Assembly: GCA_038240335.1 (NCBI GenBank)
Contig: JBBSDV010000012.1
Span: forward strand, 1-29,951
DNA: 29,951 nucleotides
Source: JBBSDV01 sp038240335
GTDB taxonomy: Bacteria; Chloroflexota; Dehalococcoidia; DSTF01; JACRBR01
Direction: 5' to 3'
Position numbers and translations under genes: made by a program. The notes beneath the pieces were generated by a model. That model worked only from the letters and a program-made list of their open reading frames with translations, ran no database searches and was not told the DNA's origin. Shown piece by piece: positions 29,705 to 29,951 of the stretch. Every line of letters begins with the position of its first letter. The stretch's first letter is position 1.

Positions 29705-29951
29705 GTGCGCGTCTGCGCTCGTTTGTCTTTAGCTTCCAGACCAAGCTCGTGTTGTCGCTCACGGCGGTGATCGTGCTTGCGATCCTCCTCGCTGGCGGTG
29801 TCTTCGTCGCGCGCACGCGCAACGAGCGTCGCCAGCAGGCGCTCGATCGCGTCGCCGCGGCATCGCCCGCGATCTATCAGCAGGCGTTCTTCGCCCTCCT
29901 CCCACAGGAGAAGAACGAGCGTCCGATCGACCAATCGCTCGACGCCCTCGC
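29701..29951 (+). CDS. Sensor histidine kinase, N-terminal part only
   Basis: The frame opens with GTG 29701 overlapping the response-regulator TGA (GTGA) and runs to the window end without a stop. The visible 83 residues begin SARLRSFVFSFQTKLVLSL, then a single membrane helix (about residues 16-37, LVLSLTAVIVLAILLAGGVFVA), then a charged extracytoplasmic or linker segment RTRNERRQQALDRV. That layout and position fit the membrane sensor kinase partner of the OmpR-type regulator. Catalytic HisKA and HATPase domains would lie outside this window. Confidence 0.75.
   Translation, partial: MSARLRSFVFSFQTKLVLSLTAVIVLAILLAGGVFVARTRNERRQQALDRVAAASPAIYQQAFFALLPQEKNERPIDQSLDAL

Overview
The window is GC-rich, with strongly GC-biased third codon positions, densely packed and bacterial. 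The gene set points to a free-living bacterium, most plausibly Chloroflexota: a DUF2851 protein, a FabL-type SDR, Ycf48/BNR-like lipoprotein propellers, a YX6K enoyl reductase and many transcripts that look leaderless. This placement is an inference from gene content and style; no phylogenetic marker was searched.

Layout. (1) 1-335 is a gene-free block of 7-bp-periodic repeats around a GC-rich double hairpin. (2) 336-2614 holds a small XRE regulator translationally coupled to a DUF2851 protein with an unusual repeat-rich N-terminus. (3) purQ (minus strand) faces it. (4) 3605-4305 is an island with two tandem 222-bp copies of the 3' end of a class III nucleotidyl cyclase gene plus hairpins, bracketed by heptad arrays in opposite orientation. 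(5) 4306-8159 is a two-gene heterodimeric ABC exporter operon (minus). (6) 8302-9936 holds two divergent SDR genes, one FabL-like. (7) 10128-20154 is a nine-gene surface polysaccharide cluster (plus): initiating sugar-phosphate transferase, WcaI-like GT4, Fcl-like epimerase/reductase, FkbM methyltransferase, UXS-like decarboxylase, GT2, GT4, class I methyltransferase and Wzx-like flippase, with five ATGA/GTGA-type or longer overlaps. (8) 20189-22444 holds a BNR-repeat lipoprotein (minus), tRNA-Lys(CTT) and a MOSC protein (minus). (9) 22747-26133 holds a CxxS glutaredoxin-like protein, the rplJ-rplL operon behind an L10 autoregulatory leader with an attenuator, a GAF protein and an aldo/keto reductase. 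(10) 26293-27113 holds ndk and an overlapping small lipoprotein (minus). (11) 27114-28164 is about 1 kb without a convincing gene but full of structure: a clear cyclic-di-GMP-I (GEMM) riboswitch on the minus strand, a three-way-junction-like inverted repeat, a 13-bp hairpin with a G-quadruplex-type loop, and a 98-nt fold closed by a 14-bp stem. (12) 28165-29951 holds a secreted small protein, a strong terminator, an OmpR-type response regulator and the start of its histidine kinase.

The most interesting material is non-coding. The c-di-GMP riboswitch has no recognisable gene under its control. A family of degenerate heptanucleotide arrays occupies almost every larger intergenic gap and partly overlaps promoters. 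The duplicated cyclase tail carries a hairpin element also present at the window's left end. The polysaccharide cluster and the c-di-GMP riboswitch (and cyclase debris) both suggest a surface-lifestyle organism with second-messenger control, but no direct link between them is visible here.
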